From positions 1-64,000 of the forward strand of contig MEDW01000002.1 of the NCBI GenBank assembly GCA_001724215.1: a stretch of DNA of 64,000 nt. The letters are read 5' to 3'. A program made the position numbers and the translations under genes. Shown piece by piece: positions 17,663 through 26,288 of the stretch. The notes under the pieces were generated by a model, which saw only the letters and a program-made list of their open reading frames with translations, had not been told where the DNA came from and searched no databases. This DNA is from Erythrobacter sp. SCN 62-14 (GTDB lineage Bacteria; Pseudomonadota; Alphaproteobacteria; Sphingomonadales; Sphingomonadaceae). Numbering within the stretch: position 1 is the first letter of the stretch; each line of letters opens with the position of its first letter.

Positions 17663-18561
17663 GGGTTGCTGGCCTCAAGCCAGCCGTTATCCCGGATTGC
17701 ATCGGCAAGCAGGCTTGCGCTGGGAATCGTGTTCACATCGCCTGCCACACTATCGGTGGCCCGGATGGTGGCAATTCCAGCCTCGCCGAGCGCGGCGAGA
17801 TCAGCATCGCTGGCCAGACAATGCGAGGCGAGCGCATCGACCCGCTCAGCCCCTGCAGCATAAAGCGCACCTGCCGCCTCGATCAGCGTGCGGCCGCTGG
17901 AAATCAGATCATCCACCAGCACCGCGCGCTTGCCTGCGATCTCGCCCGCCTCTGGGTAAACAACCTCGACGTGGCGATCACCATGGCGCTGTTTTGCGCC
18001 GACAAGGAAGGGCAAGCCGCAAAGCCGCGCAACTTCGCTCACCCATTGATGCGATTCGCTATCGGGTCCGGCCAGGATCGTGTCGCTCGCGCCCGTCAGT
18101 TCTGCGGCCAGCAAGGGCGTTGCCGAAATCGCGATAGCGGGAATAACGGGGATTGCCTCACCCAAGGTGGCAATGCGGTGGAGATGCGGATCAATCGTCA
18201 GCACCCCATCAAAGGTATCAGCCAGCAGCCGCCCGATCACTTTCTGGCTGACCGCTTCGCCGGGCCGGAAGGCGATGTCCTGCCGCATATAGCCCAGATA
18301 AGGCGCAATCAGCATAACCCGCGCAGCCCCGCCATCGCGCAGCGCAGCAGCGGCGAGCAGCAGTTCAACCAGCTTCCCATTGGGATCATTAAGCGAGCAA
18401 TAGACCAGCGCTGTGCTGGCGGTGCGGGCCACTCGCACCCGGCTTTCCCCATCGGGAAAGCGATGCACCTCAATCAGCGCGGCATCGGCTTGCAAGGCAT
18501 CAGCAAGGCGGGCGGCAGGCGCAGCATCGGCGGCGAAATGGTGAAGCAAGGCAGCGCTCAT
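17659..18561 (-). CDS. prs: Ribose-phosphate pyrophosphokinase
   Basis: This 300-residue PRPP synthetase makes phosphoribosyl pyrophosphate from ribose 5-phosphate and ATP. The N-terminal HRFPDGESRVRV, the central YLGYMRQDIAFRPGE catalytic flap and the PRPP-binding VLVDDLISSGRTL loop are present. It is somewhat short and lacks features of the main class I allosteric enzyme, so it is likely a second, specialised paralogue; the essential chromosomal prs would be elsewhere. Its ATG overlaps the phosphorylase TGA (ATGA), and its stop overlaps the nuclease start. The context suggests a link to nucleoside or NMP phosphorolysis. Confidence 0.87.
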   Translation of the reverse strand: MSAALLHHFAADAAPAARLADALQADAALIEVHRFPDGESRVRVARTASTALVYCSLNDPNGKLVELLLAAAALRDGGAARVMLIAPYLGYMRQDIAFRPGEAVSQKVIGRLLADTFDGVLTIDPHLHRIATLGEAIPVIPAIAISATPLLAAELTGASDTILAGPDSESHQWVSEVARLCGLPFLVGAKQRHGDRHVEVVYPEAGEIAGKRAVLVDDLISSGRTLIEAAGALYAAGAERVDALASHCLASDADLAALGEAGIATIRATDSVAGDVNTIPSASLLADAIRDNGWLEASNP

Positions 18562-20051
18562 GCAATCCGGTATCCTGTGTCTTCATTGGCCAGATCGCAG
18601 GCGAAATCGAGCCCGGTCTGCGTGCTGGCATGGATGCGATACATCGCCTCGCCGCTGCGCACTTCGGCTCCTGCCTTGACCAGCAGATCAACCCCTGCGC
18701 CCTTGTCCATCGGCGCGCCGGCCTGCCGCGCGATGCGGGCAATGCGTTCGCAATCAATCGCTGTGATGCGGCCCGCACGCGCGGCCTTGATGTCATGTTT
18801 GAGATGGCCGGGGGCAAGACGTTCCATCTTGCGCCCCTGCGCATCAATCAGGCGTTCCATCGCCGCCAGCGCTGCGCCCGAGGCCAACAATTCGAGCGCG
18901 CGGGCATAGCCCTTGCCGCCCGGTATCGCGGGATCGAAATCGAGCATATGGCCTGCCAGCATCACCGCGCGTTCACGCAGGTCTTCAGGCGCATCGGGTT
19001 CATTATTCAGCACCGCCATAACGTCGCGCGCTTCCAGCACCGGGCCAACCCCGCGCCCGACCGGCTGCGAACCATCGGTGAACACCACCTTCAATTCGAG
19101 CCCCATATGGCGCGCAACATATTCGAACAATTTGCGCAGGCGCACCGCATCGCTTTGGCTGCGCACCTTGGCGGTGGGGCCGACCGGAATATCGAGCACC
19201 AGATGGGTGGAACCGGCCGCCACTTTCTTGGAGATGATCGAGGCAACCATCTGCTCCATCGTGTCAATCCGAAGCGGGCGTTCAACCGAGATCAGCACAT
19301 CATCCGCCGGTGACAGGCGCATCCGCCCGCCCCATGCCAGCACCGCCTTTTCAGCCGCGACGATTTCGGTCAGGCGGTCTTCGGCGATATCGACATGGGC
19401 CAGCACTTCCATGGTATCGGCCGTACCGCTGGGCGACGTGATCGCGCGCGAGGAGGTCTTGGGGCACAGCAATCCGTGCGCTGCCATGATCGGCACCACA
19501 ATCATCGATGTGCGATTGCCCGGAATGCCGCCGATGCAATGCTTGTCCACCACCAGCGGCGCGTCCCATGTCAGCCGGTTGCCGACATCCACCATCGCGC
19601 GGGTCAGCGCCAAGGTTTCCTGCGTGGTCATAAAACCGGCGCAGGCGACCACAAAGGCGGCCAGTTCCATGTGCGAATAGCGATAGGCGGCGATATCCTC
19701 GATGATGGCGGCCAGTTCGCTGTCGCTCAAGGCTTCCCCGTCGATCTTGCGGCGCACCGATTCAAGGCTGGCAGGCGGGCGGGCCTGCGCGATTTCAACG
19801 CCTGCGCCTTCAGGCAGGCCGAGCCGCTGGAACGCCTGTTCGCCAAGGCCAAGCTCACCTGCCTCCAGCATCGCCGGATCATCCACCACCGCCAGAGTGG
19901 CGAGAATCTCGCGCATCTCGCCTGTCGCCGCGCCCCAGATGCGCAGCTTGCGCAGGGCCTGAAATTGTTCAGCCGAATAGCCGCTGCCGTGGCGCAGCAG
20001 GAAGGCGGTGTTTTCCGGATAGGTATCAATCGGAATTTGCCGGATTTTCAG
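18558..20051 (-). CDS. Archaeal-type thymidine phosphorylase / NMP phosphorylase
   Basis: This roughly 497-residue protein belongs to the nucleoside phosphorylase II family, in the long form related to archaeal AMP phosphorylase. Visible parts are an N-terminal extension of about 85 residues, the helical FMTTQETLALTRAMVDVG region, the phosphate-binding DKHCIGGIPGNRTS loop and KTSSRAITSPSGTADTMEV. No ATG, GTG or TTG is available between the end of the upstream PEP synthase and the first conserved residues. A CTG at 20049-20051 with AGGGAGAG 7-8 bases before it is the best start. Substrate could be thymidine, uridine or an NMP; the adjoining PRPP synthetase makes NMP or ribose-phosphate chemistry plausible. 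Confidence 0.82.
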   Translation of the reverse strand: MKIRQIPIDTYPENTAFLLRHGSGYSAEQFQALRKLRIWGAATGEMREILATLAVVDDPAMLEAGELGLGEQAFQRLGLPEGAGVEIAQARPPASLESVRRKIDGEALSDSELAAIIEDIAAYRYSHMELAAFVVACAGFMTTQETLALTRAMVDVGNRLTWDAPLVVDKHCIGGIPGNRTSMIVVPIMAAHGLLCPKTSSRAITSPSGTADTMEVLAHVDIAEDRLTEIVAAEKAVLAWGGRMRLSPADDVLISVERPLRIDTMEQMVASIISKKVAAGSTHLVLDIPVGPTAKVRSQSDAVRLRKLFEYVARHMGLELKVVFTDGSQPVGRGVGPVLEARDVMAVLNNEPDAPEDLRERAVMLAGHMLDFDPAIPGGKGYARALELLASGAALAAMERLIDAQGRKMERLAPGHLKHDIKAARAGRITAIDCERIARIARQAGAPMDKGAGVDLLVKAGAEVRSGEAMYRIHASTQTGLDFACDLANEDTGYRIA

Positions 20052-20083
20052 GATAGGTCTCTCCCTGGCTTGTGTGCCACGCC

Positions 20084-22489
20084 TTAAAGTGCCGCCTCGG
20101 CCTCGGCGATGCTGGCCGCCGTGCGCACGAAACTGTCGGGGTTGAGCGATAGGGAATCGATCCCCTCGCCCACTAGAAAAGCGGCAAAATCCGGGTAGTT
20201 GCTGGGCGCCTGCCCGCAAATGCCGATGGGAATGCCCGCGCGGTGCGCCTTGGCGATGGCTTCGGCAATGGCGCGTTTGACGGCCTCATCGCGTTCGTCA
20301 AACAGGCTGGCGAGCAATTCGCTGTCGCGGTCCACGCCCAGCACCAATTGGGTAAGATCATTGGAGCCGATGGAAAACCCGTCAAACCGCGTGGCGAATT
20401 CCTCGGCCAGAATGACGTTTGAGGGAACCTCGCACATCATGTAGATCTGCAAGCCCGCCTCGCCGCGCTTGAGGCCGTGCTCTGCCATGGTGGCAATCAC
20501 CCGATCGGCTTCGGCTAGTGTGCGGCAGAACGGCACCATCACGATGATGTTGGCGAAGCCCAATTCCTCGCGCGCTTTCCTGATCGCGGCGCATTCAAGG
20601 GCAAAGCCTTCGATATAGCGCGGATCATAATAGCGCGCTGCGCCGCGAAACCCGATCATGGGGTTTTCTTCCTCAGGCTCAAAGGCTGCGCCGCCAATCA
20701 GGTGAGCATATTCATTGGTCTTGAAATCGCTCAAACGCACAATCGCCGGGTGCGGGTGAAACGGCGCTGCCAGCCGGGCAATGCCGCGGGCCAGCTTATC
20801 GATGAAGTAGTCCGCCGCGCTCGCATGGCCGCTCGTCAATTCGGCAATCTGTGCGCGCTCAGCGGGGGAGACGCGTTCCGGATGGAGCAGCGCCATGGGG
20901 TGCGCCTTTATCAGATTGTTGATGATGAATTCCATGCGCGCCAACCCAACGCCTTGTGCAGGCAGACGCCACCATTGAAACGCCGCAGCAGGATCAGCAA
21001 TGTTGAGCATCACTCTGGTGTGCGTCTCGGGTATGGCCGAGACATCGATCGCCTCGGTGGTGTAATCGATCAGGCCGCGATAGATCACACCTTGCTCGCC
21101 GCTGGCGCAGGACAAGGTGACATCCTCGCCATCGGTGAAAGTCATGGTTGCCGTGCCTGTCCCCACGACCGCAGGCACGCCCAGCTCGCGGCTGACAATC
21201 GCGGCATGGCTGGTGCTGCCACCGCGATCGGTGATGATCCCAGCCGCGCGCTTCATGATCGGAACCCAATCAGGATCGGTGTTGCCAGTGACCAGGATTG
21301 CGCCATCGGTGAAATGGGCAATATCGGCAGGGTTGTCGATCCGGCACACGGGCCCCTGGGCAACTGCGCTGCCGATGGCAACGCCGGTGAGCGCAGGCGT
21401 TGACTTGGTTTTCAGGCGGTAATGCAGGAACTGGCCGCCTGCCTCCTGCCCATGCACCGTTTCAGGGCGGGCCTGAACCAGATAGAGCAGGCCATTTTCC
21501 CCATCACGCGCCCATTCCAGATCCATCGGGCGGCCATAATGGTTCTCCACCGCGACGGCCCAGCGCGCCAGTTCCAGAATCTCGTCATCACTCAGCACAA
21601 AGCTGGTGCGTTCTTCGCGCGTGGTCGGGATGATCTTGGTCTGCTGGCCGCCTTCTGCCGAATAGATCATGCGGATGGCCTTATCGCCCAGCGTCTTTTC
21701 AATGATCGGACGCGCCGTGCCGGCTGCACAAGGCGCATCGAGCAAGGGCTTGAACACCACATAGCGATCCGGGTTGACCGCACCTTGCACAATCGTCTCA
21801 CCCAGCCCCCAGGCGGCGCTGATCATGGCAATGCCGGGAAAACCGCTTTCGGTGTCTATGGTGAACATCACGCCCGATCCTGCCAGATCCGCGCGCACCA
21901 TCTGTTGCACGCCCACTGACAGCGCGACGGCGGAATGTTCAAAGCCCTTGGTCTCGCGGTAACTGATCGCGCGATCGGTATAGAGCGAGGCAAAGCACCT
22001 GAGGCAGGCATCAAGCAGCGCGGCCTCGCCCCTGATATTGAGGAAGGTTTCATGCTGTCCGGCAAAGCTGGCATCGGGCAGGTCTTCGGCGGTGGCGCTG
22101 GAGCGCACCGCGACCGCCGGATCGCGCGTGCCGCTGCGCGCGGCGAGTTCGCGATAGGCGGCGGTTATCGCATCGACCAGTTTATCGGTGAGCCGGCTGG
22201 TCAGAATCATCTGGCGGATGGCGTGGCCGGTGTCCTGAAGGCTCTGCCTTCCGGCGCGCAAGGCCGCGATCTCGCGCCCTATCGGCTCTGCCAGATCATT
22301 GGCCGCGATAAAGCCCCGGAAAGCATCGGCGGTGGTGGCAAAGCCTTGCGGCACACGCACGCCCGCCTTGCCCAGTTCGCCCAATAATTCGCCAAGCGAG
22401 GCATTCTTGCCGCCCACGCGCGGCACATCGCCAAGCCCTAGCCTGTCAAGCCACACCACAGCCGCAGCTGCCGATTCGTCCTGTTCCAT
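20084..22489 (-). CDS. ppsA: Phosphoenolpyruvate synthase
   Basis: This three-domain enzyme of 801 residues converts pyruvate, ATP and water to PEP, AMP and phosphate. The N-terminal ATP-grasp domain contains GGKNASLGELL and VAVRSSATAEDLPDASFAGQ. The central phosphohistidine domain has the swivelling His in GGSTSHAAIVSREL. The C-terminal PEP/pyruvate-binding barrel contains GSNDLTQL and ICGQAPSNYP. Length and domain order are normal. It lies upstream of the phosphorylase gene on the same strand, 32 bp apart, and is divergent from a PfkB-type kinase gene. Confidence 0.94.
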   Translation of the reverse strand: MEQDESAAAAVVWLDRLGLGDVPRVGGKNASLGELLGELGKAGVRVPQGFATTADAFRGFIAANDLAEPIGREIAALRAGRQSLQDTGHAIRQMILTSRLTDKLVDAITAAYRELAARSGTRDPAVAVRSSATAEDLPDASFAGQHETFLNIRGEAALLDACLRCFASLYTDRAISYRETKGFEHSAVALSVGVQQMVRADLAGSGVMFTIDTESGFPGIAMISAAWGLGETIVQGAVNPDRYVVFKPLLDAPCAAGTARPIIEKTLGDKAIRMIYSAEGGQQTKIIPTTREERTSFVLSDDEILELARWAVAVENHYGRPMDLEWARDGENGLLYLVQARPETVHGQEAGGQFLHYRLKTKSTPALTGVAIGSAVAQGPVCRIDNPADIAHFTDGAILVTGNTDPDWVPIMKRAAGIITDRGGSTSHAAIVSRELGVPAVVGTGTATMTFTDGEDVTLSCASGEQGVIYRGLIDYTTEAIDVSAIPETHTRVMLNIADPAAAFQWWRLPAQGVGLARMEFIINNLIKAHPMALLHPERVSPAERAQIAELTSGHASAADYFIDKLARGIARLAAPFHPHPAIVRLSDFKTNEYAHLIGGAAFEPEEENPMIGFRGAARYYDPRYIEGFALECAAIRKAREELGFANIIVMVPFCRTLAEADRVIATMAEHGLKRGEAGLQIYMMCEVPSNVILAEEFATRFDGFSIGSNDLTQLVLGVDRDSELLASLFDERDEAVKRAIAEAIAKAHRAGIPIGICGQAPSNYPDFAAFLVGEGIDSLSLNPDSFVRTAASIAEAEAAL

Positions 22490-22671
22490 GGCCGATTATC
22501 CTCCCGTCTCGTCCATGTGTGCCTACAATGCCAGATTATCCGCCCTTGCAAACCCTTCATTTCGCGTTTTGCCATGGGCTTAGACACTCGCGGCCCGTGC
22601 CGGCAGATCATAAGAGGCGCTTGAATTGCCCGCCTCGCCGCTGCAAGCTTGGCCCAGCACAAGGACGCTCC

Positions 22672-23595
22672 ATGGCCCGCATTGCAACGCTTACACTCAA
22701 CCCCGCCATTGATGGCGCCAGCACCACGCCGCGCGTCAGCCCCACGCGCAAGCTGCGCACGGCGGGACAGCGATTTGATCCGGGCGGCGGGGGCATCAAT
22801 GTGGCCCGCGTGCTCACCCGACTGGGTGCAGACGTCGAAGCGCTCTATCTTGCTGGCGGGATCACGGGGCCCGTGCTCACCGGCCTGATCGAGCGCGCTG
22901 GTCTTGCCCACCATCCGATCCCGATTTCCGGCGACACGCGTATCTCCTTGGCCGTGTTTGAACAGGACACCGGCGAGGAATATCGCTTTGTGCCCGAAGG
23001 CCCCGAATTGTCCGAGGCCGAATGCGAGGCCTGCCTTGCCGCAGTCGATGCGCGCGCGTGCGATTGGCTGGTGCTGAGCGGCTCCTTGCCGCGCGGCATG
23101 GCGGAGGATTTCTACGCTCGCCTGATCGCGCAGGCCAAGGCGCGCGGGGTTGCGGTGGTGCTCGACACCTCCGGCCCGGCTCTCAAGGCCGGTTTGGCAG
23201 AAGGCGGGGTCCGCTTTGTCAAGCCCAGCCTGAGCGAGCTTGAAAGCGTTGCGGGGCACATCTTACCCGATCATGCGGCAATCGTTGCAGCAGCGCGTAT
23301 GATTGTTACGCAAGGCGGTGCCCATAGTGTCGCGGTGACGCTGGGCAGCAAGGGCGCGGTGCTGGTTGAACCGGATCGTGTGCTGACCCTGCCTGCGATC
23401 GAAGTGGCGGCGAAAAGTGCCACGGGTGCAGGCGACAGCTTTGTGGCCGCGATGACTTTCGGCCTTGCCGCAGGCTGGCAAAGCGAGCGCGCCTTTCGCT
23501 ATGGCTTGGCCGCAGGCGCTGCCGCGGCCATGACGCCGGGCACCGATCTTGCCCATGCCGAGGATATTGAGCAACTCGCAGCGCGCGCCGGATGA
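22672..23595 (+). CDS. PfkB-family sugar kinase (1-phosphofructokinase/6-phosphofructokinase 2-like)
   Basis: This 307-residue ribokinase-fold kinase has an N-terminal LTLNPAID motif and a sugar-binding GGGGINVARVL, as in PfkB and FruK. The catalytic C-terminal anion-hole motif is ATGAGDSFVAAMTFGL, with Asp as the base. The start at 22672 has AAGGAC in front; the longer ORF start overlaps the divergent ppsA control region. PfkB (fructose 6-phosphate), FruK and tagatose-phosphate kinases cannot be separated by eye. Divergence from ppsA puts a glycolytic-type kinase opposite a gluconeogenic enzyme, which suggests shared regulation. Confidence 0.82.
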   Translation: MARIATLTLNPAIDGASTTPRVSPTRKLRTAGQRFDPGGGGINVARVLTRLGADVEALYLAGGITGPVLTGLIERAGLAHHPIPISGDTRISLAVFEQDTGEEYRFVPEGPELSEAECEACLAAVDARACDWLVLSGSLPRGMAEDFYARLIAQAKARGVAVVLDTSGPALKAGLAEGGVRFVKPSLSELESVAGHILPDHAAIVAAARMIVTQGGAHSVAVTLGSKGAVLVEPDRVLTLPAIEVAAKSATGAGDSFVAAMTFGLAAGWQSERAFRYGLAAGAAAAMTPGTDLAHAEDIEQLAARAG

Positions 23596-23946
23596 GGGTG
23601 TGCCGGGCAAAGCGGCTGGTTGCTTGAACCTGCGCTCACACTCAGGCTCGCCCGGCTTGACTGGCACCTGACGACCCGCCCCCGCCCGGCCACCATGGTC
23701 TGCCGGGCTAATTTGCAGCAGGGCAGGCGGTCTATGGGTTCGCGTCAGTGAAGCTCGGTGTCCGCGGCCTTGGGTTTGTGAGATTGGAAAATAGCGCTGC
23801 CTGGCAGCGTATTAAACGGCGGCGAGAAGACTGGGGCGCCGTGACAGACAGGCTATTTGGTGCTACTGGCCCGCCTGCGCAGCTGATCGTTGACAATGCC
23901 CGCGGTTGCTCAGCGCGCGAGTTTCACAGGATGGAGCCTGAAGCCT
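23596..23946. other. Non-coding stretch between the PfkB kinase and a small gene
   Basis: This 351-bp interval has no convincing gene. The ORF starting at 23748 runs out of frame through the next gene and has no family features. A TTGACA at 23890-23895 could be the -35 element of a promoter for the small gene at 23947, but no clear -10 could be placed with it. Confidence 0.4.
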
Positions 23947-24165
23947 ATGTCAGACAAGGAACCTTACGCCCTGTTCAACCCCTTCGCCATGTGGGAGCCG
24001 GTGATCAATTTCTGGTTCGGCGCCATGACGGCGGCAACGCAGGAAACGCTCAAATTCTGGCAAAACCCCTTCAACCCCCCGCTCGAGGACGAGCGCGAGG
24101 TTGAAGGCGATCTCGATATTCCCGGCCCGCTGGAACGCGAGTTCGAGCACAACCTGCACGCCTGA
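23947..24165 (+). CDS. Small aromatic-rich hypothetical protein
   Basis: This 72-residue protein starts MSDKEPYALFNPF. GGAG lies 9 bases before the ATG, which is why 23947 is preferred over 23890. The first about 40 residues are rich in Phe, Trp and Pro (NPFAMWEPVINFWFGAM, KFWQNPFNPP). The C terminus is acidic, with DEREVEGDLDIPGP. It has no signal peptide; the aromatic helix might lie on a membrane or polymer surface, and the composition recalls phasin-associated small proteins. It converges on ackA with a 24-bp gap. I do not recognise the family. Confidence 0.65.
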   Translation: MSDKEPYALFNPFAMWEPVINFWFGAMTAATQETLKFWQNPFNPPLEDEREVEGDLDIPGPLEREFEHNLHA

Positions 24166-24189
24166 ACCGGTAAGCCGCGCGCCGCGCGT

Positions 24190-25377
24190 CTAGGCTGATT
24201 GCAGCAGGCGCCAGAGCTGGGCGGCGATCATGCCTTCCTCGTCGGTCGGGATGATCCACACTTCGCCTGCTGCGCCTTCGGGGCTGATGCGGGCGTGCCC
24301 TGCCTGATTGGCGGCGGGGTCTATTGCCAGCCCCAGCCAGCCGAGGCCCGCCACCACTTCGGCGCGGGTGGCGGCGTCATTCTCGCCAATTCCTGCGGTG
24401 AAGATCAGCGCATCGAGCCCGCCAAGCGCGGCAGCCAGCGAGCCGATCTCGCGGATGATGCGATAGGTAAACAGGGCAATCGCCTCGCGCGCTGGCTCGG
24501 CCTCGCTGGCGCGCAGCACCCGCATATCGGACGACAGGCCGGACACACCAAGCAGCCCGGATTGTTGATAGAGCAGGGCTTCAAGGGCGCGGGCATCCAT
24601 GCCCTTTTCATCCATCAGCCACAGCAAGACGCCCGGATCAAGGCTCCCGCTGCGCGTCCCCATCATCAACCCGTCCAGCGCGGTAAAGCCCATGGTCGAG
24701 GCGACCGACTGCCCCCGGTGCACCGCGCACAGGCTTGCGCCATTGCCGAGGTGCGCGATGACAAGGCGTTTGTCCGCAAGATGCGGCGCATGTCGGGCAA
24801 GCCTGGCGACCACGCTTTCATAGGACAGGCCGTGGAAGCCATAGCGGCGCACGCCTTCCTCATGCAGCGCGCGCGGCAAGGCAAAGCGGGTGGCAATCGC
24901 CGGCTGGAGCGCGTGAAAGGCGGTGTCGAAACAGGCGATCTGGGGCACTTCGGGACGCGCTGCGGCAAGCTGGCGGATGGGCGCAAGATTGTGCGGCTGG
25001 TGCAGGGGGGCAAGCGGGATGAGGCCGTGAAGGTAATCGAGCACCGCCCCGTCCATCCGCACCGGCGCGCTGAAGCGGGTGCCGCCATGCACCACGCGGT
25101 GGCCGATACCGGCAAGCGGGCGCCCTGCAAGCTGCTGACCCAGCTCATGAAGGATAAGCTCGGTTGCCTCTGCATGGCTCGCGCAAGTGATGTCGCGGGT
25201 GCGGCTCCCGGCATCGCCCGAGATCACCAGACGCGGGCGCACGCCGAGCCCTTCGATCTGGCCGCGCAGCAGGACGGGCAAATCATCTTGCGCGCCAAAA
25301 GCGGCAAATTTGATGCTGGACGAGCCCGCATTCAGCACCATCAGCGCGCTTGCCGAAGATGACGCAGCCCCGCTCAC
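24190..25377 (-). CDS. ackA: Acetate/propionate kinase
   Basis: This 395-residue kinase interconverts acetyl phosphate plus ADP with acetate plus ATP. Signatures are MVLNAGSSSIKF at the N terminus, GHRVVHGGTRF, HLGNGASLCAV, TRSGSLDPGV and the C-terminal FTAGIGENDAATR. It overlaps by 4 bases the upstream phosphate acetyltransferase gene, so the two form the classical Pta-Ack pair. The pair yields ATP from acetyl-CoA by substrate-level phosphorylation. Propionate or butyrate kinase activity is possible in this family. Confidence 0.93.
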   Translation of the reverse strand: MSGAASSSASALMVLNAGSSSIKFAAFGAQDDLPVLLRGQIEGLGVRPRLVISGDAGSRTRDITCASHAEATELILHELGQQLAGRPLAGIGHRVVHGGTRFSAPVRMDGAVLDYLHGLIPLAPLHQPHNLAPIRQLAAARPEVPQIACFDTAFHALQPAIATRFALPRALHEEGVRRYGFHGLSYESVVARLARHAPHLADKRLVIAHLGNGASLCAVHRGQSVASTMGFTALDGLMMGTRSGSLDPGVLLWLMDEKGMDARALEALLYQQSGLLGVSGLSSDMRVLRASEAEPAREAIALFTYRIIREIGSLAAALGGLDALIFTAGIGENDAATRAEVVAGLGWLGLAIDPAANQAGHARISPEGAAGEVWIIPTDEEGMIAAQLWRLLQSA

Positions 25378-26288
25378 CGCGCGCTCGCCACCAGCACGGC
25401 GACCGCGCAGGAGGTTTGCCGCACCATCACACTATCGGCCCGGCTGGTCAGGATCACCGGCACCCGCGCGCCCATCACAATCCCTGCCGCATTGGCATTG
25501 GCAAGAAACGTCAGGCTCTTGGCCAGCATATTTCCGGCATCCAGATCAGGCACGATCAGCACATTGGCGCGGCCCGCAACGGGCGAGACAATGCCCTTGA
25601 TGCGCGCAGCTTCTGTATCAATCGCATTATCCAGTGCGAGCGGCCCGTCGATCAGCGCGCCTTTTATCTGCCCGCGATCGGCCATTTTGCACAGCGCGGC
25701 CGCCTCCAGCGTGGAGGGAACCTTGGGATTGACCACTTCCATGGCCGAAAGCACCGCCACGCGCACTTCGGCAAAGCGCAGCGCATGGGCCAGATCAATC
25801 GCGTTCTGGGTGATATCCGCCTTGGCTGCCAGATCAGGGACAATATTGATCGCCGCGTCCGAGATAATCAGCGGTTCTGCGTGCCCCGGCACATCCATCA
25901 CAAAGCAGTGCGACAGGCGGCGTTCTGTCCGAATGCCAGTGTCCCGGTTGAGCACGGCGGAGAGCACTTCATCGGTGTGCAGGCTCCCCTTCATCAGCGC
26001 CCCCACCTTGCCCTCACGCGCCAGCTCCACGGCCTTAGCCGCGCTGTCATGGCTGTGTTCAGAGGCGATCAGGGGAAAGGCGCTGATATCTGTGTCCAGC
26101 GCAGCCGCCGCCGCCGCAATCCGCTGGGGCGGGCCAACCAGCACCGGCGCGATCAGGTTGTGCTCGGCAGCTTGCAAGGCGCCTGCCAGCGACACCTCGT
26201 CACACGGATGCACCACGGCAGTCGCGAGAGCCGGCATGTCCTCCACCGCCTTGATCAGGCGTTGGTAATGGGATCTTGCATCATTCAT
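25374..26288 (-). CDS. Phosphate acetyltransferase (Pta/Ptb type)
   Basis: This 304-residue acyltransferase makes acetyl phosphate (or butyryl phosphate) from the CoA ester and supplies AckA. It shows the PTA_PTB family segments VGALMKGSLHTDEVL, LSHCFVMDVPGH, ISDAAINIVPDL and a C-terminal VLIVPDLDAGNML. The short form lacks the N-terminal regulatory domains of E. coli Pta and resembles the MaoC-fused or Ptb-like type found in alphaproteobacteria. Its stop overlaps the ackA start and its own start overlaps the stop of the P-type ATPase gene, so the three are in one coupled minus-strand operon. Confidence 0.9.
   Translation of the reverse strand: MNDARSHYQRLIKAVEDMPALATAVVHPCDEVSLAGALQAAEHNLIAPVLVGPPQRIAAAAAALDTDISAFPLIASEHSHDSAAKAVELAREGKVGALMKGSLHTDEVLSAVLNRDTGIRTERRLSHCFVMDVPGHAEPLIISDAAINIVPDLAAKADITQNAIDLAHALRFAEVRVAVLSAMEVVNPKVPSTLEAAALCKMADRGQIKGALIDGPLALDNAIDTEAARIKGIVSPVAGRANVLIVPDLDAGNMLAKSLTFLANANAAGIVMGARVPVILTSRADSVMVRQTSCAVAVLVASAR

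Noticed and set aside
20052-20219. N-terminal extension of the phosphorylase ORF into ppsA
   Set aside because: The extension overlaps ppsA in another frame and is Arg/Gly-rich with no similarity to the family N terminus.
23748-24104. 118-residue plus-strand ORF
   Set aside because: It overlaps the better-supported small gene at 23947 in another frame and has a low-complexity Arg/Gly-rich end without family features.
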